DNA of 64,000 bases from Lophium mytilinum (taxonomy: Eukaryota > Ascomycota > Dothideomycetes > Mytilinidiales > Mytilinidiaceae): contig MU004191.1 in the NCBI GenBank assembly GCA_010093605.1, forward strand, positions 47,112-111,111, written 5' to 3'. The notes beneath the pieces are model-generated. The model searched no databases, was not told where the DNA came from, and saw only the letters and a list, made by a program, of their open reading frames with translations. A program made the translations under genes and the position numbers. Below, one piece after another: positions 20,011 through 29,650 of this stretch (positions are counted from its first letter, which is position 1; each line of letters opens with the position of its first letter).

Positions 20011-21373
20011 ATGGAGGTCATCCACGCCCGCAATCCCGATCGGTTTCTAGGCTATGCAGGTATCCATAATGGCTTGGAGCTGCAGCAGCACATTCTCTCC
20101 CTTCCTGGGGAAGACTTGGATCAGTTAGCGAGTTTTCTTCGTGCGATCGCCCAAGGCAAATGTAGGTCGATACATCCGATCTGCGACTCCCCTCCATCAC
20201 TAGCTAATAACAGCAGGCCAACCTTCGACCAGTACCATAGCCAGCCAATCCAGCCCTATCGAAGAAGCAGCATCTGTGCTATCTCCAAGAAGGCAAGGCA
20301 GTAACTCCGTGATCGCTGACCATTGTTCCACTTCACTCGCGTCTAATGCAGCTTCTAGCAAGAGCCCGGTGCGTGAGAAGGAGTCCAGCGGCCACCCTGT
20401 TCCACTCGCAGAGTCGCCGCTTCGCGATACCACTTCCGACACAGTCAAAACAAAACAATCTAGGCCCGTCTGGAAGGGTTCAGTCCAGTTTTCACTAACC
20501 GAGGAAGATGATGGGACATTCACCGCCGTTGCTAAAGGAATCTCTCGATGCGACACAGGCGACACAGATTCATCCATCTCCCAACCGAGCGCTAGTTCAC
20601 CCCGCTCCACTCTTCCAGACGAGGATAAAAATCCTAACTCTACCAAGCTTGTGACCAGCAATAAACCGAGGTACCACCACACCCCCAGCTTCTCTATCAA
20701 CGCCCAGACAATACCCACTCAGGGTCACAAACAGGAAAAGTTCGCCGGTCTTGCGGAAGCGCTCAGTAACCTCAAGCGCTCCATCCCCGGTACGTTAGGT
20801 CACTCAAGCAAAATGGCCTCCATGGCGCTGTCCATCCTCCCAAGCAGTGGACGAGGACGTGGCTTCTTCTCTTCAATTCAAGGCCCCAAAAGCTTCATAG
20901 TCGGGGAGGAGGATAACGACGGAGGGCCTGTATACATAACAGACTTCGAGTCGAGCCTGCTTCCTGAAACTCCTCCGGGTTGTGACTACCCCGCCGCCGC
21001 CGCCATCGAGATCGCATCACCAGACGTGGAGAACGGTGAGAAATACAAGTCCGTGGGCGGACAGGGAGCGCTGAAAGCCCCTCAAGACCTAAAGGGCGTC
21101 AAGCGCTCGACCAAGAGCAAATGCAGTGCAGATAAGGGCGCGGCTGAGCAGGTTACGAACATTGCCAGAGCAGGAACATTGCGCCTTCAGGATGCGGTTG
21201 ATGCCTTTGTGCTCCAGCCTGGAGCCACTGATTGGGATTATCGAGTCCGAAACCCGCTGAAGTCCTATGAAGATGCGTCGAAGCCCATCACCCAAGAAGA
21301 GAGGGATCGCCACATTGCTGACGGGTTTGGGCCGACCTACGCGGAATTCCTCCGCATGGATCCAGGCAATTAG
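20011..21373 (+). CDS. Hypothetical Ser/Thr-rich protein (two exons)
   Basis: Exon 1 20011-20161 starts at an ATG in good context (ACCATGG), intron 20162-20213 (GTAGGT...AACAG), exon 2 20214-21373, giving 436 residues. The N-terminus (MEVIHARNPDRFLGYAGIHN and a leucine-rich helix ending LRAIAQGK) is the best-ordered part. The middle is Ser/Thr/Pro-rich and probably disordered (SSISQPSASSPRSTLPDEDK). The C-terminus has an ordered-looking segment, ATDWDYRVRNPLKSYEDASK, then EERDRHIADGFGPTYAEFLR. The splice acceptor is a tandem NAGNAG (aacagcag), so two isoforms differing by one residue are possible. I do not recognise the family. Confidence 0.65.
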
Positions 21374-22473
21374 CTGTGCGGATATAGACGGTGAAGGTGT
21401 GCGGTGTGGATAATATGAGGACTAGGTGCGGTGAGAAGTCGCTTCTCTGTTCTTGCACGATAGCCTAAAAGAGATGCCGTGTAGGCCGTGTTCTAGCTGA
21501 GACTCGGACCTACCATAGCCACGGCTTGGTCGAAGCGATATCTATATGGACTATCGCTGACCTTGAAAAGATTCTCTCCCGAAAAAACTTATTACCCCTT
21601 CGTAGTAGACGACGATCGATCCATCGGATGCCGTGGTTCAACGATGGTTGCGCCGGCAAGCAAAGAAAAGTCATCTCTCTGATCCCTATTAGCCCCCAAC
21701 AAGGATATCACAATCTCAACTACACGCTCGGCCAACTCATTAGGGCTAGTTTGATAGATAAGGTAGCACCAACAGCACAAGGCTTTCTATCGGGGGCGCG
21801 CTATCTTGAGCTCATTTAGAAGCACCTTGACAACAGTCAACGATACTCTTGACGTTGGACAGGTCACATGATGAAACAACCCCATGAAAGAAGTCTCCGA
21901 GGACAACGCTAAATGTAGGATGAGACGGTGAGGGAATCTTTGAATCATGTAGATAGATGACCAAGTTTACAACACTGTAAGGAATCCCAAAGGCCGTGCC
22001 AATGCTGAAAAAGGCGTGTATATGTTACACTTTGAAATGTCGACGACCAGCAGTTGCACTTCCCATTCCCCGACAGGTTTAAATCCTATGAAGTTCACTT
22101 AGACAGGGGCGAACGAGTGTCCACAAACTTTTGATCAATCGCTGTCAACGCCATGATCAAGATCAAACTTACGAGGTTAGGGTCCGTCCTGTTCGCGAGG
22201 TCTCATTCCCTTTCATTGGCCAAGCTTTGACTATGTTTGCTTTGCCTATACTGGTTGAACGCAGCCGAACGCTCTTCCAGTGGGCTTCAGGTAGAAAATC
22301 TTAAAACTATGGAAGCATGTCGGAAAGGTCACTCGGTCAAATCGCTGTACGAAGAAGTACGACAGGTAGACCTGTTCATACTTCGCCTTGCATGACTACG
22401 CTATAGACCACTATGCCGGACACAGGAGGTTTGTACAGAGTCCACAACTCGCAGTATCCCTTCTCAGTCCTCT
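21374..22473. other. Intergenic between convergent genes, 1.1 kb
   Basis: No gene supported. The 97-codon frame 21526-21819 has no ATG at its start and no recognisable feature. Confidence 0.5.
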
Positions 22474-23312
22474 TTATACAGTAGGATACCCGCAAAATCC
22501 GCATCCGTTGCATGTAGAATATTCACGAGTTTGTACCGGCCAGTCCATGCGACACCCTCCACACTTCCATTCTACCGTCTTAAGGGCATGATTCGCGACC
22601 TTTTTTCCTCTACTCATCCGGACGAAGCAATCTCGAGAGAAAGCTCCAAGTTCTTCCATCACGGTCGGGATAGGGTCGTCGTCTGATTGCTCGGCAAAGA
22701 TATTGTGATTTTCGACAACAAAATCGACAACGATGTCGCGTAGGCCTCGATCAGTGGATATTGTGGTCTCGTAAACTAGACGGATGACGTCCGCCAGCCA
22801 CTCTTCGCCTCCGTGCGCTTCGATGAGAGGCCTTAAGTAGTCCTTTGCCAGATTCTGTAGGCCGGTGACCTCGTATTTTGCTCCGATGGCATATGTCTTT
22901 CAACATAATGTTAAAGCGCTCTTGTACTTAGAGTTGGACTCAACTGACCTGCACGTAGTGAAGCGCCTTCCGACTAGACGCGACACTTTCCGCAAAGATG
23001 TCGCATTTGCCAGAATAGGCATACCGAAGCAGCGCGTCGACTGCGTAGGCATTGTCATGGTTGAGGTTAACGACGCATTCTTGGCCTTCTCTCCAGTAGG
23101 CGCTACACGCCTTGCGGAAAAACTCGATTTGGCTGCACAGGACGAGACGGTGGACCTTATAGGTGATGCTGCCGCAGCGGACTTGGAGATCGCTGTACTC
23201 GCCGTTGTTCAAGTAGCTATTAGCGCGATTAGTCTAGTGCATACCGAGAGCTTAGTGATGCGGAATGGACTTACTCGGCAAGCTGAAGAGTTACACCTTG
23301 CGGGGGCGCCAT
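22474..23312 (-). CDS. BTB/POZ protein with C-terminal zinc ribbon (copy 1, intact)
   Basis: Three exons: 23312-23275, 23216-22949 and 22896-22474, with introns of 58 nt (GTAAGT...AATAG) and 52 nt (GTCAGT...GAAAG), giving 242 residues. The BTB fold is seen in LNNGEYSDLQVRCG, YKVHRLVLCSQIEFFRKAC and the ALLRYAYSGKC motif. A BACK-like helical region follows (TYAIGAKYEVTGLQNLAKDY, then ADVIRLVYETTISTDRGLRD), and the C-terminus holds a CxxC...CxxC zinc-ribbon-like module (WKCGGCRMDW and STCNGCGFCG). BTB proteins of this type are usual adaptors for CUL3 ubiquitin ligases or dimerisation modules. This copy has no intron at the site where copies 2, 3 and 4 have one (after the FFxKAC segment). It is transcribed away from the other three. 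Confidence 0.85.
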
Positions 23313-23647
23313 GATGGGGTCCGCTCGTTGGTGTTGAAGATCAAGGTGGAGCGATTGGCTCGAGCAGGCGAAGTAATGTTTGGGTGCTGAGTAAGCTTTG
23401 CCAAACACAACCTCACATGGCAGCGCCTGGGGTGGCTCAGACATATCTCATAGATATCCAAAATGAATTCCCTGCGGCTTGCATCGGGTTCCAAAACTTT
23501 GTTGGGAAATTCTCGACTATGCCAATTGGGCGTATGTTGATGGTAAGGTGAATAACATGACCTCCTCACCTTATATAAACTGACCTTGTTTCTTCAAGTC
23601 GCATGCAAACTGTCATTCTCTTACTAGCAATCCTCACGCTTCTCGCG
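23313..23647. promoter_or_regulatory. Divergent promoter region between BTB copies 1 and 2
   Basis: 335 bp between the start codons of two oppositely oriented paralogues, so it likely held a shared or back-to-back promoter. No specific motif was recognised. Confidence 0.4.
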
Positions 23648-24489
23648 ATGCCGCCTCCAAAAGATCTATCGGGGTAATGATCAGCTCACAACGTGGCTTC
23701 ATGATACGTTTGCTAAAGGTGATAGGTTTTTGAAATCCGGGGAATTCAGCGACCTGTAAATCCGCTGCGGCACTCAAAGCTGGCAAGCCCACCGTGTCAT
23801 CATGTGCAGCCAGATACCATTCTTCGAAAAAGCTTGTAAGGAAGGAGTGTACAAGGTAGAATTCCCAGGCAGGATTCCGTAAAAGCATCGGTGCTAATAG
23901 ATTCAATGACCAGGAGGGCCACGAGCGATTGGTAGATCTCAGCCATGATGAATACCTCGCAGTCAATGCTATGATCCAATACGCATATACTGGAGACTAC
24001 GAGCCTAGAGATCATGTCAATACTTACAACCGAGCGCTTTTCCACGTCCAGGTCTACGCCATCGCGTCAAAATACAACCTGTCAGACTTGCAGGAGGTAT
24101 CCAGCAAGCGCTTCGAGCCAGTGATCAAAGAAGGTTGTTACGAGCGATGGTTCCCGGATGTCATTCGCGCCGTCTACGACTCCAGCTTCCCGAGAGACCA
24201 TCATCTCCGCGACATCGTTGCCAACATCATGATCGAACATCAGCCTGCATTCGCGGCTAAGGGTGAAGAGAACTTCATGGACGAGTTGTTGGAGGAGCTC
24301 GGGGGATTTGCTCGTGACTGCTTTGCTAGGCTAAGCAAGAAGGTCAAAGACGAACAAGAGGGCGCCTCCAAAGACGCAGCCAAAATGATCCGTTCTGCCA
24401 ACTGCCACCTATGCGGTCATCAGATTTTCAGAGGCCCATTTTCGCGGCCTCACTTGTGCCCCGGGTGTGGTGCTACCAGTTACTTCTGA
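23648..24489 (+). pseudogene. BTB/POZ protein with zinc ribbon (copy 2, premature stop)
   Basis: Exons 23648-23673, 23726-23855 and 23914-24489 (introns 52 and 58 nt) restore the same architecture as copy 1, but codon 20 is TAA (23757-23759), where the paralogues have Gln, Lys or Val in the S-D-L-x-(I/V)-R-C-G strand of the BTB domain. Everything downstream is open and well conserved: VDLSHDEYLAVNAMIQYAYT, a BACK-like region and a C-terminal CHLCGHQ / LCPGCG ribbon. So it is either a recent pseudogene, or the stop is bypassed. The stop overlaps a GTAAAT that could act as a 5' splice site (see findings). A start at 23802 would lack the first BTB strands. Confidence 0.75.
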
Positions 24490-25092
24490 GACGAACTCGA
24501 GAGACAAGCAATCAGACGGCACTAGCCCAGAGGTCCGGGAACAAGGCTTTATCATTACTTCGCTCCAATCTGACCAACTTGTCAGCACTACGTGAAGCAA
24601 CCCAGCTATTATGTAGCCAATGAATCAAGATTTTGTCCAATTTGCACTGTTTCAAACTTCACACTGTGCCTAGGGTTCCGAAACCCTAAGGGGTATCCTA
24701 AGCGGTGGTATACGGGCGAGCATAGTCTGATGTCACTGTAACCTCGTCTATATCAGACTATGCTCCCTAGATGTCAATTATGTACGGTTATTTCTCATTC
24801 AGACTTCCCCTGATAACAAGCAATCGCGGGAGGTATAGTCCCACAAGTAGATAGATAAAATCTGTAGCGGGTGCCTCGATACGCTTCCGAAGATCTCATA
24901 GAAGGGAGTTATGGCATTCACTGTAATGATGAAGTTTCGTAGGCCGCTTTAAACATCCTTAGCCACGAGCTGGATTACATAAGCCTTCGAGGTGAGCTTG
25001 ACTTCACTGCTTGCGCCCTTACTCCCTCGCTGTACTGAATTCCTCCTTCACACCCTCCACTAGCTGCGATCGAGCCGCCAGCTTTACCTAAG
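24490..25092. other. Intergenic between BTB copies 2 and 3
   Basis: 603 bp, containing the hairpin listed separately. No gene supported. Confidence 0.5.
24718..24765. repeat. Perfect 14-bp inverted repeat (hairpin)
   Basis: gagcatagtctgat (24718-24731) and its exact reverse complement (24752-24765) are separated by 20 nt. A second short palindrome, tagggtt-ccga-aacccta, lies just upstream at about 24671-24688. It could be a transcript-end hairpin of BTB copy 2 or a remnant of a small inverted-repeat element; nothing decides between these. Confidence 0.7.
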
Positions 25093-25765
25093 ATGCCATC
25101 GCCGGCGGAACTGGAGGACTATCTGGCCAACGGCGAATACAGCGACCTGAAGATTATCTGCAATGGAGCCACCTACATGGTTCACCGACTCATTCTGTGC
25201 AGTCAGATTAGATTCTTCGAAAATGCATGCAATATATCTTGGAAGGTGAGAGTATCCATGGCTATGGAGATAATCTTGCTAATGTAGAAATGAATAGGAG
25301 GGCGAGGAAGGTGTTGTTGACCTCAGTCATGATGACCCAGGTGCGGTCAAAGCGATGATCCACTATGCCTACACTGGGAACTGCGCAGCCTTCGACAACG
25401 CCGAGGACAGTCAGCAAGCACAACATTGGATCCAAGTGAGTTCTCACTGGTTTCTTGCATGAGAGCTTGTCTCATTGATACAGGTCTATGCGATCGGATC
25501 GAAATACGACTTCCTAGGCTTGAAGACGAAAGCGAAAGTTTATGTGGAACCGATCCTGGAGAACAACTGGGATAAGGACTGGTTTGCAGATATGATTCGT
25601 TTGGTCTATGGCACCACTATTTCCGATCGTGGCCTCCGCGATATTGTCGTCACAATCGTCCTCGAACATCATTCGACTTTCGCTGAGCAAAGCGGCGACG
25701 CTCCCATGCAAAAGCTGTTGGAGGAGGTTGGAGAGTTTAGTCGCGACTGCTTCAATTCGCTGTAA
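25093..25765 (+). CDS. BTB/POZ protein (copy 3, zinc ribbon lost by frameshift)
   Basis: Exons 25093-25245, 25298-25435 and 25484-25765, introns 52 and 48 nt, giving 190 residues. The first exon starts at MPSPAELEDYLANGEYSDLK, so the intron present at this point in copies 1, 2 and 4 is absent and the coding sequence is continuous. BTB and BACK-like segments are conserved (VHRLILCSQIRFFENAC, HYAYTGNC, VYAIGSKYDFLGLKTKAK, LRDIVVTIVLEHHSTFAEQ). The frame ends at FSRDCFNSL-stop. In the +1 frame the missing tail is still readable: CKREAHDREGYLKCETC, then LCSRCGG, up to 25985. A one-base change near 25750-25757 therefore removed the zinc ribbon. The truncated protein may still fold. Confidence 0.75.
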
Positions 25766-26491
25766 GAGAGAAGCTCATGACCGGGAAGGATATCTCAAGT
25801 GCGAAACTTGCAGTAAAGAGTGGCAGGCTCAGCCACTCGCTTCACTGGTGTCTGACCCCCTCTGTTCGAGATGTGGAGGCCTCGGACTCCAGATATCTGC
25901 AAAAGGGCAGAAGAAGGGCGATAGGAAGCCGAAACGCTACATAGGCCCTAAATCGTATAGCCCCACATCCTATAGTCAAGGCTAATCGACAGATCATGTT
26001 GCATACACCCGACGGGGCCTGAGTAATGAGATGACTCCAGCAACTGAGAACATCAGATCTCAATTGCTAAGCTATGAAACAGAATGCCTCTAAATCAGCC
26101 ATGATTTTCTTGAGTGATGAGCCTGGTGATGTGTTTCTTTTCTAAATTATTTGCGCCTTTGGCTCCCCGCAGCTTCGACCATATCTCGCCATAATGTTTC
26201 GACTACGGTTCTTGAGTGTCCGTCTAATTGTGACATCAAGGAAGATTTGAGATGATGCCGCTAGAACGATAGAAGATGTGCGTACATGTCCAGCCACGTG
26301 TTGTCCTCTTTCTAGAAGCTTTATGTTAGACCATACCTTGTGCGAGACAGGTGAGAGATTTACCGTTGAGACTCGGATTACATAAGCTGCTACCACAAAC
26401 ACACTCATCTGCGCCCCATTTGGCGTTCCTCCGCCACCTCACCCCTTCACAAGATCCTAAAGCTGCAAAGAGGCTGCTTTTCAAGCCCGTC
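25766..26491. other. 3' remnant of BTB copy 3 and promoter of copy 4
   Basis: 25766-25985 holds the off-frame zinc-ribbon remnant of copy 3 (CxxC near 25803-25815 and 25862-25874) plus a Lys/Ser/Tyr-rich tail. The rest is intergenic, with no other gene seen. Confidence 0.6.
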
Positions 26492-27334
26492 ATGGCACCT
26501 CGTGGCATCATCCTCCCAGTCGAGGAGTAAGTACTAGCTCCCATATTCTCTCTGGTACAACCTTCACAAATATTGATCCACCGCAACAGCTACCTCGACA
26601 ACGGCGAATTCAGCGCTCTCGTCATTCGTTGCGGCGCCGTCACGTACAAAGTTCACCGAATTGTCTTGTGCTGCCAAATCGACTTCTTCCAAAAAGCTTG
26701 CGGCGGTCCTTTCAAGGTTAGTGATTCACAACAATCTGGGGTGGATTCAGTTTTGAACACAAAACAGGAAGCCGAAGAAGGCATGATCGACCTCAGCCAC
26801 GATGACAGTTACGCAGTTGGCGCGATGATTCGCTACGCCTACGGAGGACAATACGGTCCTGCTGAGAATCCCGATCCCGACGAGCAAGCTCTTCACCATG
26901 TCCATGTCTACGCGATTGCCTCCAAGTACAACATACCGGGGTTACAGGCGATGGCCAAAGATTGCCTCAAAACACTAGCGGATGCGCATTGGGACAAGGA
27001 CTGGTTTGCGGACATCATTCGATCTGTCTACGAAACCACTATCTCCACAGACCGCGGCCTCCGTGACGTTGTACTTCATGTATTCATGGATCATGACATG
27101 GCCCTTGCTGAGGAGGGGACCGAAAGTCCGGCTCAGAAAGTGTTCTACGAAATCAGGCAGTTCGCTCGCGACTGCTTCAACAAGATGAGCGAGGACAAGA
27201 AAGCCGCAAACGATGAATTCAAGATCTTCCGCGAAAATACGATACAATGCATATGCGGATATAAGGGTCTAAAGAACGGCGAGAATGGTTCGGTATATTG
27301 TGGTGACTGTAGGAGTAAATGGTACCTCAAGTGA
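26492..27334 (+). CDS. BTB/POZ protein with C-terminal zinc ribbon (copy 4, intact)
   Basis: Exons 26492-26526, 26590-26716 and 26768-27334, introns 63 nt (GTAAGT...CAACAG) and 51 nt (GTTAGT...AACAG), giving 242 residues, the same length as copy 1. BTB: YLDNGEFSALVIRCG, VHRIVLCCQIDFFQKACG, IDLSHDDSYAVGAMIRYAYG. BACK-like: VYAIASKYNIPGLQAMAKD and FADIIRSVYETTISTDRGLRD. C-terminal ribbon: IQCICGYKG and VYCGDCRSKW, where the first knuckle is CxC rather than CxxC. The second intron is a multiple of three and stop-free, so a 17-residue retained-intron isoform is possible. No intron is present at the VHVYAIA junction, where copies 1 and 3 have one. Confidence 0.85.
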
Positions 27335-28188
27335 GATACTTGCGGACGTTTCCTGAGATAAGGGATTTACGAGCAATCGAGTATCCTAGCTAGGCTATAG
27401 AGCCTTTTCCCTTTCTCATCCGAATCAAAGGTGCCTTGTTCAACTTACCACCTCACTATACTTCAATGCCTTGTCATAATAATTATTAGAAAGGCGAAGA
27501 TACACTAGTCTGTCATGGCTTGAAGTGATTCGATACCTCAGTAATAGCCTGTGGCAGCCTTGTACAGGGCATGAGGGAGTGGCCCAGCTCTCTAATGTTC
27601 TTACCAGTGACCAGCGTAGAAGTTTTTGGTATTCTAGGTAGACTTAAAAAGATCTTCGCCCGCCTTAAAGAATGAAACACAGTGTCAAGGCCGTACATGC
27701 GGCGAAGGCAACGAAGTTGCACATGATCGCTATCGGCGTGGCTCATTGGCTGCTTGTACAGTGACGCAAATCAACTTAATGTTAAGCAACGCAATTCAAA
27801 TTGCTCTTTGACTCATTGCTGATGATTTAGCTGGGCTACCCCTCTCAATGGTATTCAGCCAACGGAATCGGAGCCGAATAGTGATGACATCCGTGTGCCC
27901 AGAACCAGACTCATCGCCTAGTACTGTTGCAGAGGAACAAAAAGAATGGATTCAGAAATCACATCTAGAATCATTAAGGGCATTGATAGCGTAGTTGGAA
28001 CCATAGCTATGCCTCCCCTCACAATCGAAACGAGGAAAAGGGGGGGTTAAGAAGCGCCAAGTCACGTGATCAGACGGATTTGTAATCCAATGTCCATCCC
28101 TTGCAGAAGACGAAGCCAGTCCCCTCTTTGTCTCGTTGAACCGTAAGCTCCAAATTCTAGTCACCGTATCTCTGGCCATGCACAGAGC
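27335..28188. other. Intergenic upstream of the transcription factor
   Basis: 854 bp. Minus-strand frames (27513-27746, 27952-28473) are unsupported; the latter is largely the antisense shadow of the transcription factor's first exons. No gene supported. Confidence 0.5.
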
Positions 28189-29650
28189 ATGATGAGCAGT
28201 GCCTCCACGGACTCGGTACACTTCTGCGACTCCTGTAGCAAGCCATTTGCGAAAGGTGCGTCTCGTTATTCTACCAATGGTGTCCACGTCGCTGACTTCG
28301 AATAGCATCTTCCTGTAAACGGCATATTTCGTACTGCAGGAGAACGCAAAATCAGAACCGAGTCCGTCGACGATCGTGCCGCGCATGTGGCGCTGCGAAA
28401 GCCAAATGTAGCTTTGAAGTCCCCTGTTCACGATGCACAAGAAACAGGACGCAATGCATCTACGAGACTCCAATCTCAGGTTCTCAAAGCTCTAGCTCCA
28501 TTGTCTCTACACCGGCCAGCAGCATGGTACCATCTTTACCGACGGTTGAGGAACTCGCAGACGGCAGGTCTACGTGGCCAATCTGGTCATCTACCTATTC
28601 ATTTGACGAAAATCATCTCTGGGAGGGAGGAGCAGATGATTTCCCTTCGAATCCCATCCCTCCCAACGAAATTATCCGTAATGATAGAGCAATTATCGAC
28701 TATCCCGCAGATACAATACTCAACACTTCTCCTTCTCGATCTCCTACCCACGAAGATCATATTCCGGCAGTCTCCACATGCACGGATTTAGCTATATTCC
28801 CCATTGTAGCTTCCCTACCACGAATTGGAGCGCCGGATCCCGCTTCCCAAAGGTGCGCGTTATTCATATTGCAGGGCTTGCGTTCCTTTCCCCACATGAT
28901 GCTCCGAACCGAGACATTCCCACCATTCATTCACGCAAATTTCCATCAAAATTGGAACTCCCACGGCCCTGCTTTACCAGAAGCCCTTGGGAATTGCATT
29001 GGAGTTGCACAAATGTTTGTCTCGAGGACATCCGAGACGACGCCTTTCATTTGGCGAACCATACGCGAGGAGCAGCATCGCCTAATGAAACAAATCGACA
29101 CATTCACGAAGTTAGAACTGGTAGCTGCCATTCAAGCGTTCACGGTGTACGTGATTATGCGAATTACAGACGAGCAAGCCGAGCATGCCGAAGAGGATTT
29201 TGCGACTCTCCGATCGTTCCAAGCTCTATGCCACCGTTTTTGCGAGCACTCCGGCGGCGGCCAATGTGTAGGCACGAACAGGTTCACCCCAGCTCTACTT
29301 GGGCAGAGTGGGTGCTTGCAGAGTCCCTTCGACGGGTTGCGGTTGTTTGGTTCCTCTTCGATCGCATCGTCTGTATCAGAACAGCGGTTCCATGCGAGGT
29401 TACTAAGGACTTCCAATTGCTACCATTGCCTTCCTCCAAGATGCTGTGGGAGGCGCCAACCGAAGAAATGTGGCGTTCGGAACGGATTCATGAGAAATCG
29501 ACGACAAACAGTGGATTCCTTTCTTTCGGCGATCTAATAGATGCTCAAAGAAGAACGCAACACACCGAAAGTATACGAAAGCTTGATGCATGGACCTCCA
29601 GAGTTGACGGGCTGAGTACACTACTCTCGGTCGCCACCGTCATGGTTTAA
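28189..29650 (+). pseudogene. C2H2 + Zn(II)2Cys6 transcription factor with one-base frameshift
   Basis: Exon 1 28189-28255, intron 28256-28305 (50 nt, GTGCGT...GAATAG), exon 2 from 28306. The joined N-terminus gives a C2H2 finger (FCDSCSKPFAKASSCKRHIS, then YC) directly followed by a binuclear cluster CRACGAAKAKC...CSRC...C with spacing C-x2-C-x6-C-x5-C-x2-C-x6-C. The middle belongs to the fungal-specific TF domain type. The frame then fails: up to about FTP (29287) it runs in one frame, and from STWAEWVLAESLRRVAVVWF onwards it continues in the next, through LPLPSSKMLWEAPTEEMWRS, to the stop at 29650. One missing base in the cccc run at 29287-29290 explains this. It is therefore a pseudogene, a sequencing error, or an unusual frameshift. 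An intron cannot easily explain it. Confidence 0.8.

Noticed and set aside
27952-28473. Minus-strand frame of 173 codons
   Set aside because: It overlaps the first exons of the zinc-finger transcription factor, whose Cys pattern is far stronger evidence.
29240-29310. An intron to bridge the frameshift in the transcription factor
   Set aside because: The two candidate introns of the right phase (41 nt each) are shorter than all others here. One creates an immediate stop and the other deletes conserved residues before WVLAES.
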